64,000 nt of DNA. It comes from Aplysia californica (taxonomy: Eukaryota > Mollusca > Gastropoda > Aplysiida > Aplysiidae). The position numbers and the translations under genes were made by a program. A model generated the notes under the pieces. The model saw nothing but the letters and a program-made list of their open reading frames with translations, made no database searches and was not told the DNA's origin. Positions 63,091-64,000 of the stretch are shown in pieces. The DNA lies in assembly GCF_000002075.1 (NCBI RefSeq), contig NW_004797384.1, positions 1,092,329-1,156,328 of the forward strand, given 5' to 3'. The stretch's first letter is position 1, and each line of letters opens with the position of its first letter.

Positions 63091-64000
63091 ACTATTTCTG
63101 CTGCTACTGATCAAACTGTTCTCTATAGTTTCTGCCCTGAGGCTAGCCTTGCATGAATTCTTTCAGTCTTTTTCTCTTCTGAATTTTTTGGTTTTGTTTT
63201 GTTTTTGAGATTCTTTGGTGTTTTTGCTGTAATTGTTACACTATGTTCTAGTACCTGACCCTGTATTTGGTTACTAAATATATGAAATTTGCTGACATTA
63301 ATGTGATATCTCTCTGTGAATAAGGCACTACTATTTGTATTATTCTTATTCTTATTGTAATCATCATCATCATTGTCACCAGCATTTTTACATAGTGAAA
63401 AGTATTATTTTTTTATCATTATCTTTATTATTGGAATTATTTTTTATTTCATGAAGAAGTAAAAAGTATTATTATTACTGTCGACATCTTCATTTTCATT
63501 ATCTTCATTTTCATCATCATTATAAAATTGAAAAGTAGTGACTGCCATCTGTTGTGTAGCAGCAGGCAGGGACTGAAGCCCGCCTCCTAAATGATCATCT
63601 AGATTGTGTTGATTGGGAACGTAAAACGTACATTAAAAAAAACCCAGTAATGAAAAGTATTATTTTATTAGAGATATTACTTTTCAGAAAAGTATTTTTA
63701 TCGTGGCATCATGGTTACATTAACACATATCATTCATCAGTACTTTTCTTTTGAATGATGTACTATTTTTTTGGGCCCTGGGATGGTGCTTGCTTGAGAA
63801 AAATTTCCTAGGTCCTGATGTCTCTAACATTTGTTTATGCTTGTCATCTCACTGCGATGTTCATGTCATTTCTTTCAAAGGATTTTTTTTTTTTTTAATT
63901 ATTTTTTTTGGTACATTTTCCTGAACTAAAGTTTGTTGCTGTTGTTTGAACTGACATTTGAAACTTTGTTTCTCCATCTACCTCCGTGACCAGGCAGACG
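63091..64000. other. Right edge, AT-rich
   Basis: It contains a 3' fragment of family A at 63550-63640 (gcaggcagggactgaagccc, agattgtgttgattgggaac), short att repeats, and no recognised exon. The last 30 bases (tctacctccgtgaccag, then gcagacg) could be an acceptor and the first bases of an exon cut by the window edge. Confidence 0.3.

Overview
The window is animal nuclear DNA. It has short exons with GT-AG introns, is AT-rich, and carries abundant microsatellites, tRNA-type SINEs, LINE tails and MITEs. Protein similarity and repeat style suggest a lophotrochozoan, most likely a gastropod mollusc; the species cannot be named from sequence alone. One assembly gap (917 N) lies at 14634-15550.

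Two protein genes can be supported, both on the plus strand. The first fills 1.5-38.2 kb and is the early endosome antigen 1 gene (EEA1). I traced 37 exons by splice sites, reading phase and resemblance to vertebrate EEA1 (from memory). They join into one frame of 1371 codons (1364 without a 21-base microexon). The order is two C2H2 fingers encoded by two consecutive exons, a very long coiled coil, and a C-terminal FYVE finger. The start codon exon lies upstream of the window or is not recognisable in it. The second gene, 57.6-61.2 kb, is an intact three-exon BTB-BACK-Kelch protein of 590 codons, a probable Cullin-3 adaptor. The two genes have no evident functional link.

The EEA1 introns hold most of the repeats: a tRNA-derived SINE (family A), a short SINE-like repeat with a 3' stem-loop (family B), a longer tRNA-headed SINE sharing that 3' end (family C), a T-rich dispersed repeat (family D), 3' ends of LINEs (RTE-like, CR1-like and a third family), CT/CTT/CCT microsatellites, and locally duplicated minisatellites that repeatedly abut 3' splice sites.

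The interval 38.2-57.5 kb has no convincing host gene. It begins with a C-rich tandem repeat just after the EEA1 stop. It also holds a paired MITE family (second copy at 62 kb, inverted), a piggyBac-like MITE, a decayed hAT transposase of the DUF4371 type, a strong palindrome, and two roughly 0.9 kb foldback elements whose ends are themselves palindromic. The last 2.8 kb after the Kelch gene are 3' UTR, repeats and AT-rich DNA.

No wholly new molecular system is evident. The strongest leads are the doubled N-terminal EEA1 finger, the in-frame 21-base microexon, the acceptor-adjacent tandem duplications, the shared SINE tail hairpin, and the foldback elements.
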